A DNA stretch of 64,000 bases from Sutterella faecalis (GCF_006337085.1 NZ_CP040882.1:1922001-1986000), one strand, 5' to 3'. Positions 8,863 to 17,977 are shown, numbered from the stretch's first letter. Numbers and translations: made by a program. Notes: generated by a model from the letters alone, not told the origin.

Positions 8863-9522
8863 ATGGATTTTCTTCCTGCTACATTATTGAGCGCCTTCAT
8901 CTACACATTTACGACGCTTGTGCCGGTGATTAATCCGTTCAGCGGCGCGATGTTTTTTGTGACGCTTTCGAGTCACCTTTCTGACTCTGATCGGGCTTAT
9001 GTTGCTGGACGTATTGCCATTTTTTCCTTTGTTATCCTTGTAGTATGTCTTTTTGCAGGACACCTGATACTTGGATTTTTCGGTATATCCGTCGGTGTTC
9101 TGCGCTGTGCAGGCGGGCTGGTGCTGTTTGCAGCCGGCTGGAATGCGTTGAATGCTCCATCTCATGATGAAGGATCTAAGGAACCGCCCTTGGCACTTCC
9201 GCGCTCACGCCTGAAGGCAATGGCGTTTTATCCGTTTACACTGCCGCTTACAACAGGCCCAGGCGCAATCGCTGTGACTGTGGCTTTGGGCACCACTCTC
9301 CCTTATACCGCCAGTAATTTAGGGGGAACGATTCTTGCTATTTTTGCTACGGTCCTCGTGATTTGGATTTGCTTCCGATATAGCGATCGCGTCAGCCGGT
9401 CAGTTGGCGCCGCTGGTGCAGATGCCCTTGCGAGGATCTTTGCCTTTATTTTGATTTGCCTCGGCGTGTCGATTTTCTGGCAAGGCTTCTCCGAGCTTTG
9501 GCTTCAGCTGGGTCAGCAATAA
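8863..9522 (+). CDS. MarC family integral membrane protein (first paralogue)
   Basis: The 219-residue protein has about six membrane helices and MarC-type blocks: LVPVINPFSGAMFF in the first helix, FFGISVGVLRCAGGLVLF in the third, and PFTLPLTTGPGAIAV in the middle. MarC/SNatA-type proteins are inner-membrane proteins; small-amino-acid transport is reported for one archaeal member, but bacterial roles are unclear. It starts 7 bp after rsmG, so it is probably cotranscribed. A second, divergent paralogue is encoded at 30191-30838. Confidence 0.85.
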   Translation: MDFLPATLLSAFIYTFTTLVPVINPFSGAMFFVTLSSHLSDSDRAYVAGRIAIFSFVILVVCLFAGHLILGFFGISVGVLRCAGGLVLFAAGWNALNAPSHDEGSKEPPLALPRSRLKAMAFYPFTLPLTTGPGAIAVTVALGTTLPYTASNLGGTILAIFATVLVIWICFRYSDRVSRSVGAAGADALARIFAFILICLGVSIFWQGFSELWLQLGQQ

Positions 9523-9590
9523 GCTAGAACGGGACGCCATAGTCTTGTTCTATAAAATAAGGGCTGTTTTTCTAACCTCTATGTGATTTT

Positions 9591-9630
9591 CCGCGGCCAG
9601 GGTCCTATTAGACCGACCGCGGGATTTTTA
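9591..9630 (+). promoter_or_regulatory. Hairpin with T-tract abutting the parA start codon
   Basis: CCGCGG (9591-9596) pairs with CCGCGG (9617-9622), and inside it GGTC (9601-9604) pairs with GACC (9611-9614). TTTTT follows at 9625-9629. The shape is that of an intrinsic terminator, yet it ends only 7 bp before the parA ATG and no separate Shine-Dalgarno is visible. It may end the mnmE-marC transcript, attenuate parA, or hide the ribosome-binding region. TATAAA at 9551-9556 is a possible -10 element for parAB, but I see no good -35. Confidence 0.5.
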
Positions 9631-9636
9631 TTTCTC

Positions 9637-10419
9637 ATGGCTCAAGTTTTCTGTATTGCCAATCAGAAGGGCGGCGTGGGCAAAACCACAACGACTGTCA
9701 ATCTTGCGGCTGCTCTAGCGCTACGGGATCGTAGGGTGCTGCTTGTCGACCTCGATCCACAGGGCAATGGCACAATGGGTTGTGGGATCGATAAGCGGGA
9801 AATTGAATGTTCTGTTTATCAACTTCTCCTAGGGCTGAAGTCGTTTGACGATGTCGTGCGGCGTAGCGAAACAGGCGGATTTGATGTCCTCCCTGCTAAT
9901 CGTGAGCTTTCAGGTGCTGAAATCGAACTGATCAGCATACGGGAAAGAGATCAGAGATTGAAAAAGACACTTGGTCCGGTCATGGACCGCTATGACTATA
10001 TTCTGATCGATTGTCCGCCAAGCCTCTCCATGCTGACGCTTAATGCGCTTTGTTTCGCCAACGGCGTTATCGTGCCGATGCAATGCGAATACTTCGCACT
10101 TGAGGGGCTTACAGACCTCGTTGCCTCTATTCGCAGGGTTCATAACGAAAAGAATCCTGGGTTGAGGATCATTTCCATTTTGCGCGTGATGTTCGACCCT
10201 AGAATTACGCTTCAGCAACAGGTAAGTGAGCAGCTCAAGAAGCATTTTGGGGATAAGGTCTTCAACACGATTATTCCCCGCAATGTTCGACTCGCGGAAG
10301 CGCCGAGTTATGGCAAGCCTGGTGTGGTATACGACCGGTCCAGTCGAGGAGCCATGGCATACAAAGCATTTGCCGACGAGATTATTTCCCGCATGGAAGC
10401 GAAAAAGAAAAACGGGTGA
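9637..10419 (+). CDS. parA: Chromosome-partitioning ATPase ParA (Soj)
   Basis: ParA is a Walker-type ATPase that, with ParB and parS, segregates newly replicated origins. From ATG 9637 it has 260 residues. The deviant Walker A motif is QKGGVGKTTTTVNLA near residue 10, with VDLDPQGN and the Walker B-type motif LIDCPPSLSMLTLNAL. I chose 9637 because the family normally begins MAxxFxIANQKGG. A GTG at 9583 would add 18 unrelated residues encoded by the hairpin. parB overlaps its stop codon. Confidence 0.95.
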   Translation: MAQVFCIANQKGGVGKTTTTVNLAAALALRDRRVLLVDLDPQGNGTMGCGIDKREIECSVYQLLLGLKSFDDVVRRSETGGFDVLPANRELSGAEIELISIRERDQRLKKTLGPVMDRYDYILIDCPPSLSMLTLNALCFANGVIVPMQCEYFALEGLTDLVASIRRVHNEKNPGLRIISILRVMFDPRITLQQQVSEQLKKHFGDKVFNTIIPRNVRLAEAPSYGKPGVVYDRSSRGAMAYKAFADEIISRMEAKKKNG

Positions 10420-11294
10420 ATGCTGTGAAAAAGAAAGAAAAAGGACTCGGTCGCGGTCTGGATGCCCTGTTTATGGGGGAAGTTGGTCCTGATGCACTGG
10501 ATGAAGCTGTAAGCGAGCGTCGACTATTGGAAGTGGAGACGGTACATATTCATCCCGGACGCTATCAGCCTCGTACTCGCATGGACGAAGCGTCCATCAG
10601 CGAGCTGGCCGATTCAATTCGAGAACAAGGGCTTCTCAGCCCTATCCTTGTTCGCTCGCTGGAGGATGGAGATTATGAGGTTCTCGCGGGCGAGCGTCGT
10701 TTGCGTGCGGCGAAGCTGGCTGGGCTGGAAAAGGTTCCGGTTCTTCTGCAGAACGTTGATGATGAACATGCGCTTGTCATTGGACTGATTGAAAACATCC
10801 AACGCGAAAACTTAAATCCGATTGAGGAGGCTCAAGGCCTGCAGCGGCTCATCAGCGAGTTTTCCTTCACGCATGAGGATGCTGCCAAGGCAATTGGGCG
10901 TTCCCGACCTGCGACAAGCAATCTCCTCCGTCTGCTTTCACTCACTGATGAAGTGAAATCCATGGTGATGCAAGGCGTGCTGGAGATGGGGCATGCACGT
11001 GCTCTCCTAGCTCTTTCCGGAGCAGATCAAATAACCGCCGCTAAAACTGTAGTTGCACGCAGTCTTTCGGTGCGTCAGACAGAAGACCTAGTGCGACGCT
11101 TACTTGAAGGACCTTTGCCTCAAAAGAAGGTCGTCATCAAGACACGCGACAGCGAACGTCTCGAAGAGGCTCTGGCGGAAACGCTCGGCGCCGTTGTAAA
11201 GCTCACAGCCAACACGAAGGGCAAGGGAAAAATTGTGATTGAATTCTCTAATCTGGATCAGCTCCAGGGGATTGTGGATCACATTCAAAAATAA
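10416..11294 (+). CDS. parB: Chromosome-partitioning protein ParB (Spo0J)
   Basis: ParB binds parS and spreads as a CTP-dependent clamp. The 292 residues start with GTG at 10416 inside the parA stop, giving translational coupling. The N-terminal RLG-like segment GLGRGLDALF probably contacts ParA. The CTP-binding blocks are GRYQPR, a GERRLRAAKLAGL box and ENIQRENLNPIEEA, followed by the HTH around IGRSRPATSNLLRLL. The C-terminal dimerisation domain is present. I found no convincing palindromic parS in the window, so its sites are probably elsewhere near the origin. Confidence 0.96.
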   Translation: MNAVKKKEKGLGRGLDALFMGEVGPDALDEAVSERRLLEVETVHIHPGRYQPRTRMDEASISELADSIREQGLLSPILVRSLEDGDYEVLAGERRLRAAKLAGLEKVPVLLQNVDDEHALVIGLIENIQRENLNPIEEAQGLQRLISEFSFTHEDAAKAIGRSRPATSNLLRLLSLTDEVKSMVMQGVLEMGHARALLALSGADQITAAKTVVARSLSVRQTEDLVRRLLEGPLPQKKVVIKTRDSERLEEALAETLGAVVKLTANTKGKGKIVIEFSNLDQLQGIVDHIQK

Positions 11295-11433
11295 ATTTCC
11301 TGTCTTTGTACGTCCTTTTATGGTGCCATCTATCTCTGAAGTGTTACTTTCTATAGTGCTTTCGTAGATTGTTGCGAGATGCTTCAAGAAGTAAACTTCC
11401 ACCGACTCAAATTCAAGCTTGTAATGCGTAAGA

Positions 11434-11799
11434 ATGTTCGGCTGTTCTGATATGATGCGCGTCGTTCTTGCGCAGTACGTTGTCGCAGTGCTGGCAGCCC
11501 TTATTGGGGCGCTATTTTTCAATGTTGACGCTGGATTGTCTGCTCTGCTTGGTGGGCTTTCCTATGCCTTCATGTCGACTCTGCTTATGCTCTTCTTGAT
11601 CATGGGCAGAAAAATGAAAATAAGCGTTGGTGCCGGCGTTATGGCGATGCTGCTTGGCGAATTTGTAAAAATCTTAAGCGTTATTTTGTTGTTGCTCACT
11701 GTAGCTCAGCAATATGACGCGTTGAACTGGCCCGCTTTTCTCATCTCTTTGATAGCGGTGGTGAACAGCTACTTTGTGTTGCTGTTCAAGAAAAACTAA
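11434..11799 (+). CDS. atpI: ATP synthase subunit I
   Basis: AtpI is a small membrane protein at the head of many atp operons and is thought to help assemble the c ring or support Mg2+ uptake. The 121-residue product has four hydrophobic segments, with a GGLSYAFMSTLLMLF stretch and the central basic turn GRKMKI. ATG 11434 gives MFGCSD; the ATGs at 11452 and 11455 are alternatives and would start closer to the first helix. None has a strong ribosome-binding site. It lies 13 bp before atpB. Confidence 0.85.
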   Translation: MFGCSDMMRVVLAQYVVAVLAALIGALFFNVDAGLSALLGGLSYAFMSTLLMLFLIMGRKMKISVGAGVMAMLLGEFVKILSVILLLLTVAQQYDALNWPAFLISLIAVVNSYFVLLFKKN

Positions 11800-11811
11800 G
11801 GATAGGTCCTC

Positions 11812-12642
11812 ATGGCAGTCGAGAGCCCTAGCGCTACTGAGTACATTCAGCATCACATGGCGCATCTGCAGTCAATGCATCAGAACGTGATCGTTGACTT
11901 CTCGGTCATCAATTACGACACGATCTTCTTTTCGCTTGCTGCGCTCCTGGTTGTGTTCTTCCTGCTTCGTATGGGAGCCAAGAAGGCTACCTCGGGCGTT
12001 CCGGGGAAGATGCAGTGCGCAGTAGAGATGCTCGTCGAAATGGTGGATAACCAGGCCAAAAATATCGTTCATGGTGACCGCACTTATATTGCGCCGCTCG
12101 CTCTGACGGTGTTCTGCTGGGTTGCCATGATGAACTGCATCGACCTGATCCCGGTCGATCTATTTCCTTGGATTGCTGGCTTCCTCGGTCTTGACCACCT
12201 TCGCCCTCTTCCGACGGCAGACCTTAACGGTACGCTCGGTCTTTCTTTCGGCGTTTTGCTTCTTCTCTTTTATTACGGCATCAAGGTCAAGAGCTTCTCC
12301 GGCTTTATCGTTGAGCTCTTTACTGCTCCGTTCGGCAAGTTCCCGCTTCTCTGGCCGGTGAACTTCCTGATGAACCTCATTGAGTACTGCGCGAAGTTTG
12401 TTTCGCTCGGTATGCGACTCTTCGGCAATATGTATGCTGGTGAGCTCGTGTTCTTCCTGATTGCGCTCCTGGGCGGCTTCATGCTTGATTTTGCTCTCCC
12501 GGGCGCTGCTGCTGCTGGACTTGGACAAGTCATCGCCGGCCTGGTCTGGTGGCTCTTCCATGTGCTGATTGTTCTGTTGCAGGCGTTTATTTTCATGATG
12601 CTGACGCTGGTCTATATCGGGCAAGCTCACAGCAGCCACTAA
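11812..12642 (+). CDS. atpB: F0F1 ATP synthase subunit a
   Basis: Subunit a forms the proton half-channels beside the c ring. The 276-residue protein has five to six membrane helices. The essential arginine lies in SLGMRLFGNMYAGEL, and the C-terminal helix contains the usual FHVLIVLLQAFIF block. An N-terminal periplasmic segment with several His residues (HHMAHLQSMHQN) precedes the first helix. It is the first F0 gene in the order a-c-b-delta-alpha-gamma-beta-epsilon. Confidence 0.97.
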   Translation: MAVESPSATEYIQHHMAHLQSMHQNVIVDFSVINYDTIFFSLAALLVVFFLLRMGAKKATSGVPGKMQCAVEMLVEMVDNQAKNIVHGDRTYIAPLALTVFCWVAMMNCIDLIPVDLFPWIAGFLGLDHLRPLPTADLNGTLGLSFGVLLLLFYYGIKVKSFSGFIVELFTAPFGKFPLLWPVNFLMNLIEYCAKFVSLGMRLFGNMYAGELVFFLIALLGGFMLDFALPGAAAAGLGQVIAGLVWWLFHVLIVLLQAFIFMMLTLVYIGQAHSSH

Positions 12643-12705
12643 CAGACAATTTCTTTCTTCAACTTTGTCAACTCCCTTTTTTATAGATCTAGGAGTCTTT
12701 CAAAA

Positions 12706-12948
12706 ATGACCAACGTCGCTTTAGTCGCTATCGCCTGCGGTATCATCATCGGCCTCGGCGCTCTCGGTGCTTGCCTTGGCATCGCCCTGATGGGTGCTAA
12801 GTACCTGGAAGCTTCTGCTCGCCAGCCCGAGCTCATGGAGCCGCTCCAGACGAAGATGTTCCTTCTCGCCGGCCTGATCGACGCGGCCTTCCTGATCGGC
12901 GTCGGTATCGCCATGATGTTCGCCTTCGCCAACCCCTTCGTCGGCTAA
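12706..12948 (+). CDS. atpE: F0F1 ATP synthase subunit c
   Basis: Eighty residues form the two-helix hairpin of the rotor ring. Helix 1 carries the glycine-rich packing pattern GLGALGACLGIALMG, and the polar loop is ARQPEL. The ion-carrying carboxylate is the Asp in AGLIDAAF (about residue 59). The carboxylate is Asp and the Gln/Glu-Ser-Thr ligands of Na+-type rings are absent, which points to proton coupling. A good AGGAG ribosome-binding site lies at about 12691. Codons are strongly biased to C-ending forms, as in highly expressed genes. Confidence 0.97.
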   Translation: MTNVALVAIACGIIIGLGALGACLGIALMGAKYLEASARQPELMEPLQTKMFLLAGLIDAAFLIGVGIAMMFAFANPFVG

Positions 12949-12996
12949 TACTCAGCCGTACGACCAACGTCTTTCTTTTCAATGACGCTGTCCGCG

Positions 12997-13022
12997 GCGC
13001 CGCCCAAAGACATGCGCGGCGC
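12997..13022 (+). promoter_or_regulatory. Intercistronic hairpin between atpE and atpF
   Basis: GCGCCGC (12997-13003) pairs exactly with GCGGCGC (13016-13022) across a 12-nt loop. There is no T-run, so it is unlikely to terminate. Hairpins at this junction could stabilise the upstream atpE message or separate its high translation from atpF. The atpF ribosome-binding site (ACGGGG) lies just downstream. Confidence 0.45.
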
Positions 13023-13045
13023 TGCTGACTTAACGGGGTTCAACA

Positions 13046-13516
13046 ATGAACATTAATGCCTCTCTGTTTGTACAGATGGTCGTGTTCTTCCTTGGTGCTT
13101 GGGTCACCATGAAGTACATCTGGCCACCGCTGATTCACGCGATTGAAGAGCGGCAGAAGAAGATTGCTGACGGCTTGGCTGCAGCCAACAAGGGCGAGAA
13201 AGCCCTTGCTGTGGCTACCGAGCAGGGCAAGGCCATTGAAGCGGCCGCTCGCGCCCGCGCTTCCACCATCGTCGCCGATGGCGAAAAGCGTGCGCTTGCG
13301 ATCGTTGAAGATGCCAAGGCTCAGGCTACGGTTGAAGCCGATCGCATCATCGAGTCCGCTAAGGCTGAAGCTGCCACGCAGGTTCAGCGCGCTCGCGATC
13401 AGCTCCGCGATCAGGTGGCTGCGCTTGCTGTCCAGGGTGCTGAACAGATTCTTGCTCGTGAAGTCGACAAGAACGTTCATGCTCAACTGCTTGATCAACT
13501 GAAGGCGAAGCTCTAA
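13046..13516 (+). CDS. atpF: F0F1 ATP synthase subunit b
   Basis: Subunit b is the peripheral stalk that holds the F1 head against rotation. The 156-residue protein has one N-terminal membrane helix (residues 5-24, including VFFLGAWVTMKYIWPPL) and a long charged, Ala-rich coiled-coil tail that runs to the C terminus, the normal bacterial layout. Its stop is 2 bp before atpH, so translation is coupled. Confidence 0.96.
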   Translation: MNINASLFVQMVVFFLGAWVTMKYIWPPLIHAIEERQKKIADGLAAANKGEKALAVATEQGKAIEAAARARASTIVADGEKRALAIVEDAKAQATVEADRIIESAKAEAATQVQRARDQLRDQVAALAVQGAEQILAREVDKNVHAQLLDQLKAKL

Positions 13517-13518
13517 CT

Positions 13519-14070
13519 ATGGCGGAACTTTCTACGATAGCGCGCCCTTACGCTGAAGGCCTCATGGAGGCCCTCCAGGAGCGTAAAGCCAGCGCAGAAG
13601 AAATGACTCGGGTACTTGACGCTGTTGCGCAGCTCGCGCAGGTGGCTCGTGATCCTCAGGTCAATCAGCTCGCGGGTGATCCCGGACTTACGGAAGATCA
13701 GCTTTATGGCGTGCTTGACGGCATGCTTGACGCAGATCAGCCGGCAGAAGTCAAGAATCTGCTTCGCGTCGTGATTCAGAACGGGCGCATTGACGCGCTG
13801 CCTGAAATCGCGCGGCAATTCCGCATCCTGAAGAACCGTTCCGAAGGTGTTGCTGACGCCTTTATCGAGACGGCCTTCCCGCTCACCGATGATGAGCTGA
13901 AGGAACTGCTGGAAGCGCTAGCGAAGAAGTTCCCGGGAGTGAAGCTTCACCCGGTCGTCTCGGTCGAGAAGGAATTGATCGGTGGCGTGCGCGTGCACGT
14001 TGGCGACAAGCTCCTCGACGCCTCGATCCGCGCGCGTCTCAGTCAGATGAAGACGGCGCTTACCGCATAA
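13519..14070 (+). CDS. atpH: F0F1 ATP synthase subunit delta
   Basis: Subunit delta caps F1 and binds the b stalk. The 183 residues have the family start MAELSTIARPYAEGLMEAL, a six-helix N-terminal domain, and the C-terminal signature VVSVEKELIGGVRVHVGDKLLDASIRARLSQM. It sits between atpF (2 bp upstream) and atpA (16 bp downstream). Confidence 0.96.
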   Translation: MAELSTIARPYAEGLMEALQERKASAEEMTRVLDAVAQLAQVARDPQVNQLAGDPGLTEDQLYGVLDGMLDADQPAEVKNLLRVVIQNGRIDALPEIARQFRILKNRSEGVADAFIETAFPLTDDELKELLEALAKKFPGVKLHPVVSVEKELIGGVRVHVGDKLLDASIRARLSQMKTALTA

Positions 14071-14086
14071 AATTCGGAGCTGTAAG

Positions 14087-15628
14087 ATGCAACTCAATCC
14101 CAGTGAAATCAGTGAACTGCTGAAGAAGCGTATCGAAGGCCTCGGCGTTTCTGCTGATCTTCGCACACAGGGCACCGTGGTCTCGCTGTCCGACGGCATT
14201 GCTCGTATTCACGGTCTGAGCGACGTGATGCAGGGCGAAATGCTGGAGTTCCCGGGTGAGGTTTATGGCCTCGCTCTGAACCTCGAACGCGATTCCGTCG
14301 GCGCCGTTATTCTCGGTGACTACGAAGGTATTTCCGAAGGCGACACGGTGAAGACCACCGGCCGCATTCTTTCGGTTCCGGTCGGCCGTGAGCTGATCGG
14401 CCGCGTTGTCAACGCCCTCGGCCAGCCTATTGACGGCAAGGGGCCGATTGAAGCCAAGGAATTTGACGTTATCGAAAAGGTCGCCCCTGGCGTCATCGAT
14501 CGTCAGTCCGTTTCTCAGCCGGTGCAGACGGGCCTCAAGTCCATCGACTCGATGGTGCCGATTGGTCGTGGTCAGCGTGAGCTGATCATTGGCGACCGTC
14601 AGACGGGTAAGACCGCTGTCGCCATTGACACGATCATTAACCAGAAGGGTAAGGATCTGATCTGCGTTTACGTCGCTATCGGTCAGAAGGCCTCTACCAT
14701 CGCCAATGTCGTCGCCAAGCTCGAAGAGAATGGCGCTATGGACTACACCATTGTCGTTGCCGCTACGGCTTCCGAGTCTGCTGCCATGCAGTACATCGCT
14801 CCGTACGCCGGCGCCACGATGGGTGAATACTTCCGCGACCGCGGCGAAGACTCCCTGATCGTTTACGATGACTTGACCAAGCAGGCTTGGGCATATCGTC
14901 AGATCTCCCTGCTGCTGCGTCGTCCGCCTGGACGTGAAGCCTATCCTGGCGACGTTTTCTACCTGCACAGCCGTCTGCTCGAACGTGCTGCCCGCGTGAA
15001 TCCCACGTACGTGGAACGCTTCACCAAGGGTGCCGTCAAGGGTAAGACTGGTTCGATGACCGCTTTGCCGATCATTGAAACGCAGGCAGGTGACGTCACC
15101 GCGTTCGTTCCGACCAACGTGATTTCGATTACCGACGGCCAGATCTTCCTTGAAACTGACCTCTTCAATGCCGGTATTCGTCCTGCTATCAACCCGGGCA
15201 TTTCGGTGTCCCGCGTCGGTGGTGCGGCTCAGACCAAGGTCATCAAGAAGCTTGGCGGCGGTGTTCGTCTCGCCCTGGCTCAGTACCGCGCTCTCGCGGC
15301 CTTCGCTCAGTTCGCCTCTGATTTGGACGAAGTGACCCGCAAGCAGCTCGAACGCGGCCGCATGGTTACCGAACTCATGAAGCAGCCTCAGTATCAGCCG
15401 CTTCAGGTTTGGGAAGAGGCTCTCGTGCTGTATGCCGTCAACAACGGCTACTACGACGATGTCAACGTGGGTGACGCCATGAAGGTTGAACGTGCAATGC
15501 GCGAATACCTCAAGACTCACTACGCTGATCTTGTTGACTCGATCGAAACCAATAAGGCCCTCTCCAAAGAAGATGAAGAGCGCTTGAAGGGTGCTATCGC
15601 CGAGTTCAAGAAGAACGGCGCTGTCTAA
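14087..15628 (+). CDS. atpA: F0F1 ATP synthase subunit alpha
   Basis: Subunit alpha is the non-catalytic nucleotide-binding subunit of the F1 hexamer. The 513 residues have the N-terminal MQLNPSEISELLKKRI stretch that meets delta, Walker A GDRQTGKT near residue 169, and the ATP synthase alpha/beta signature around PGREAYPGDVFYLHSRLLERA, which contains the family Arg finger region. The length and sequence are entirely typical. Ribosome-binding site: GGAG ahead of ATG 14087. Confidence 0.98.
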   Translation: MQLNPSEISELLKKRIEGLGVSADLRTQGTVVSLSDGIARIHGLSDVMQGEMLEFPGEVYGLALNLERDSVGAVILGDYEGISEGDTVKTTGRILSVPVGRELIGRVVNALGQPIDGKGPIEAKEFDVIEKVAPGVIDRQSVSQPVQTGLKSIDSMVPIGRGQRELIIGDRQTGKTAVAIDTIINQKGKDLICVYVAIGQKASTIANVVAKLEENGAMDYTIVVAATASESAAMQYIAPYAGATMGEYFRDRGEDSLIVYDDLTKQAWAYRQISLLLRRPPGREAYPGDVFYLHSRLLERAARVNPTYVERFTKGAVKGKTGSMTALPIIETQAGDVTAFVPTNVISITDGQIFLETDLFNAGIRPAINPGISVSRVGGAAQTKVIKKLGGGVRLALAQYRALAAFAQFASDLDEVTRKQLERGRMVTELMKQPQYQPLQVWEEALVLYAVNNGYYDDVNVGDAMKVERAMREYLKTHYADLVDSIETNKALSKEDEERLKGAIAEFKKNGAV

Positions 15629-15651
15629 CGTCTAATCGAGGACCCAATTCC

Positions 15652-16536
15652 ATGCCCAGTACAAAGGAAATTCGCGGCAAGATCAAGAGCGTGCAGAACA
15701 CGCGAAAGATCACCAAAGCGATGGAGATGGTTGCGGCCTCGAAAATGCGCAAGGCGCAGGATCGGATGCACGCTGCCCGCCCGTACGGCGACAAGATTCG
15801 AGTAATCTGCTCGCATCTTGCTCGCGCGAACGTGACGGACTATCGTCATCCGTTCCTGAATCAGAATGAAGGCGCCAAGAAGGTGGGCATTATTCTCGTG
15901 TCCACCGACAAGGGCCTTGCCGGTGCTCTCAATACGAACATTCAGCGTGTACTTTTGCAGCGCATGCGCGAATGGTCGGCTGAGGGCATTCAGGTTGAAG
16001 CTTCCGCCCTTGGCAACAAGGGCCTTGGCTTCCTTCAGCGCTTGGGAGTTCCCGTGCTGAGCCAAGCGGTTCAGCTCGGTGACCGCCCGTCGATTGACCG
16101 TCTGATTGGAGCCATCGCTGTTCAGATTGAAGCGTATAAGGAAGGGAAGGTCGATAAGGTCTATCTCTGCTACAGCCGCTTTGTGAACGCGATGAAGCAG
16201 ATCCCGGTCGTTGAGCAGCTTCTGCCCCTTTCGGACGAACAGCTTTCGGCCGAGGAGCCTCAGCGCAAATTCTCGTGGGATTACATCTACGAGCCTGACG
16301 CCCAAACCGTTCTCGACGAGCTGCTCCGCCGCTACGTCGAGGCATTGATTTACCAGGCGGTTGCAGAAAATATGGCCTCTGAACAAAGCGCCCGTATGGT
16401 CGCTATGAAGGCCGCTTCTGACAATGCGAAGAAGCTTATTGACGATCTGCAGCTCGTCTACAACAAGACTCGCCAGGCCGGCATTACGAAGGAAATCACC
16501 GAAATCGTCGGTGGTGCCGCCGCCGTGTCTTCTTAA
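15652..16536 (+). CDS. atpG: F0F1 ATP synthase subunit gamma
   Basis: Subunit gamma is the central rotor shaft. The 294 residues start with the conserved MPSTKEIRGKIKSVQNTRKITKAMEMVAASKMRKAQ coiled coil, carry a central Rossmann-like domain (STDKGLAGALNTN), and end with the second shaft helix ending in ITKEITEIVGGAAAV. The gene lies 23 bp after atpA with a GAGGAC ribosome-binding site. Confidence 0.97.
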   Translation: MPSTKEIRGKIKSVQNTRKITKAMEMVAASKMRKAQDRMHAARPYGDKIRVICSHLARANVTDYRHPFLNQNEGAKKVGIILVSTDKGLAGALNTNIQRVLLQRMREWSAEGIQVEASALGNKGLGFLQRLGVPVLSQAVQLGDRPSIDRLIGAIAVQIEAYKEGKVDKVYLCYSRFVNAMKQIPVVEQLLPLSDEQLSAEEPQRKFSWDYIYEPDAQTVLDELLRRYVEALIYQAVAENMASEQSARMVAMKAASDNAKKLIDDLQLVYNKTRQAGITKEITEIVGGAAAVSS

Positions 16537-16569
16537 TCGAATTTAAAAATCGATAACTGAGGAAAACCC

Positions 16570-17973
16570 ATGAGTATCGGACAGATCGTTCAGGTGATCG
16601 GCGCGGTCGTGGATATTGAATTCCCGCGCGACGCGATGCCGAAGATTTACGAAGCGCTCGTCCTTAAGAACGACGACGCGAACTCCCTCGCCGAACAGGG
16701 CCTGGTGTTTGAGGTCGAGCAGCAGCTCGGTGATGGTGTTGTCCGCACCATTGCGATGGGCTCGTCTGAAGGCCTTCGCCGCGGCATGTCTGTCGAATCT
16801 ACCGGCCGCGAAATCTCGGTGCCGGTTGGTCCGAAGACCCTCGGCCGCATCATGGACGTTCTTGGCCGCCCGATCGACGACTGCGGTGCGATCGAGGCCG
16901 AGGAAATCCGTCCGATTCACAATGAAGCCCCGAAGTTTGACGACCTTTCTCCGTCCGTTGACCTTCTTGAAACCGGCATTAAGGTTATTGACCTGATTTG
17001 CCCGTTCGCCAAGGGCGGTAAAGTCGGTCTGTTCGGCGGCGCCGGTGTGGGCAAGACCGTCAACATGATGGAGCTCATCAACAACATCGCTAAGCAGTAC
17101 GGCGGCTACTCTGTGTTTGCTGGCGTTGGCGAGCGTACTCGCGAAGGCAACGACTTCTACCATGAAATGGGCGAGTCGAAGGTTCTCGATAAGGTCGCCA
17201 TGGTGTTCGGTCAGATGAACGAACCCCCGGGAAACCGTCTCCGCGTTGCTCTTACGGGCCTGACGATGGCAGAAGCTTTCCGTGACGAAGGCCGCGACAT
17301 TCTGCTCTTCATCGACAACATCTACCGCTACACCCTTGCGGGTACCGAAGTGTCCGCACTGCTCGGCCGTATGCCGTCTGCCGTGGGTTATCAGCCGACT
17401 CTGGCCGAGGAAATGGGTAAGCTTCAGGAGCGTATTGCCTCCACGAAGACCGGTTCCATTACGTCGATTCAGGCCGTTTACGTTCCTGCTGACGACTTGA
17501 CTGACCCGTCTCCGGCGACGACCTTCGGTCACCTTGATGCGACGGTCGTGCTTTCGCGTGATATTGCTGCTCTCGGTATTTATCCGGCTGTTGACCCGCT
17601 CGACTCCACGTCCCGCCAGGTCGACCCGAACATTATCGGTGTTGAGCATTACACGACGGCTCGTCGCGTTCAGGAAACCCTGCAGCGCTATAAGGAGCTT
17701 CGCGACATTATTGCCATTCTCGGCATGGATGAACTTGCTCCTGAAGATAAGCTGGTGGTGCAGCGCGCTCGTAAGATCCAGAACTTCCTCTCGCAGCCGT
17801 TCCACGTTGCTGAGGTCTTCACTGGTGCTCCCGGCAAGTATGTTCCGCTCAAGGAAACCATCCGCGGCTTCAAGATGATTGTTGATGGCGAATGTGATGA
17901 GCTGCCCGAACAGGCGTTCTACATGGTCGGTACCATTGACGAAGCCTTCGAGAAGGCGAAGACCCTCAAGTAA
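16570..17973 (+). CDS. atpD: F0F1 ATP synthase subunit beta
   Basis: Subunit beta carries the catalytic sites. The 467 residues contain Walker A GGAGVGKT near residue 156, the GERTREGND block with the catalytic Glu, Walker B LLFIDNIYRY and the DELSEED-like acidic stretch DELAPEDK near residue 392. The DELSEED loop reads DELAPED, as in other betaproteobacteria. A very strong hairpin follows the stop codon. Confidence 0.98.
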   Translation: MSIGQIVQVIGAVVDIEFPRDAMPKIYEALVLKNDDANSLAEQGLVFEVEQQLGDGVVRTIAMGSSEGLRRGMSVESTGREISVPVGPKTLGRIMDVLGRPIDDCGAIEAEEIRPIHNEAPKFDDLSPSVDLLETGIKVIDLICPFAKGGKVGLFGGAGVGKTVNMMELINNIAKQYGGYSVFAGVGERTREGNDFYHEMGESKVLDKVAMVFGQMNEPPGNRLRVALTGLTMAEAFRDEGRDILLFIDNIYRYTLAGTEVSALLGRMPSAVGYQPTLAEEMGKLQERIASTKTGSITSIQAVYVPADDLTDPSPATTFGHLDATVVLSRDIAALGIYPAVDPLDSTSRQVDPNIIGVEHYTTARRVQETLQRYKELRDIIAILGMDELAPEDKLVVQRARKIQNFLSQPFHVAEVFTGAPGKYVPLKETIRGFKMIVDGECDELPEQAFYMVGTIDEAFEKAKTLK

Positions 17974-17977
17974 TGCT

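Noticed and set aside
15001..15018. Palindrome CCACGTACGTGG inside atpA resembling a parS site
   Set aside because: It has two extra central bases compared with the parS core and encodes conserved alpha-subunit residues (PTYVERF), so it is best explained by coding.
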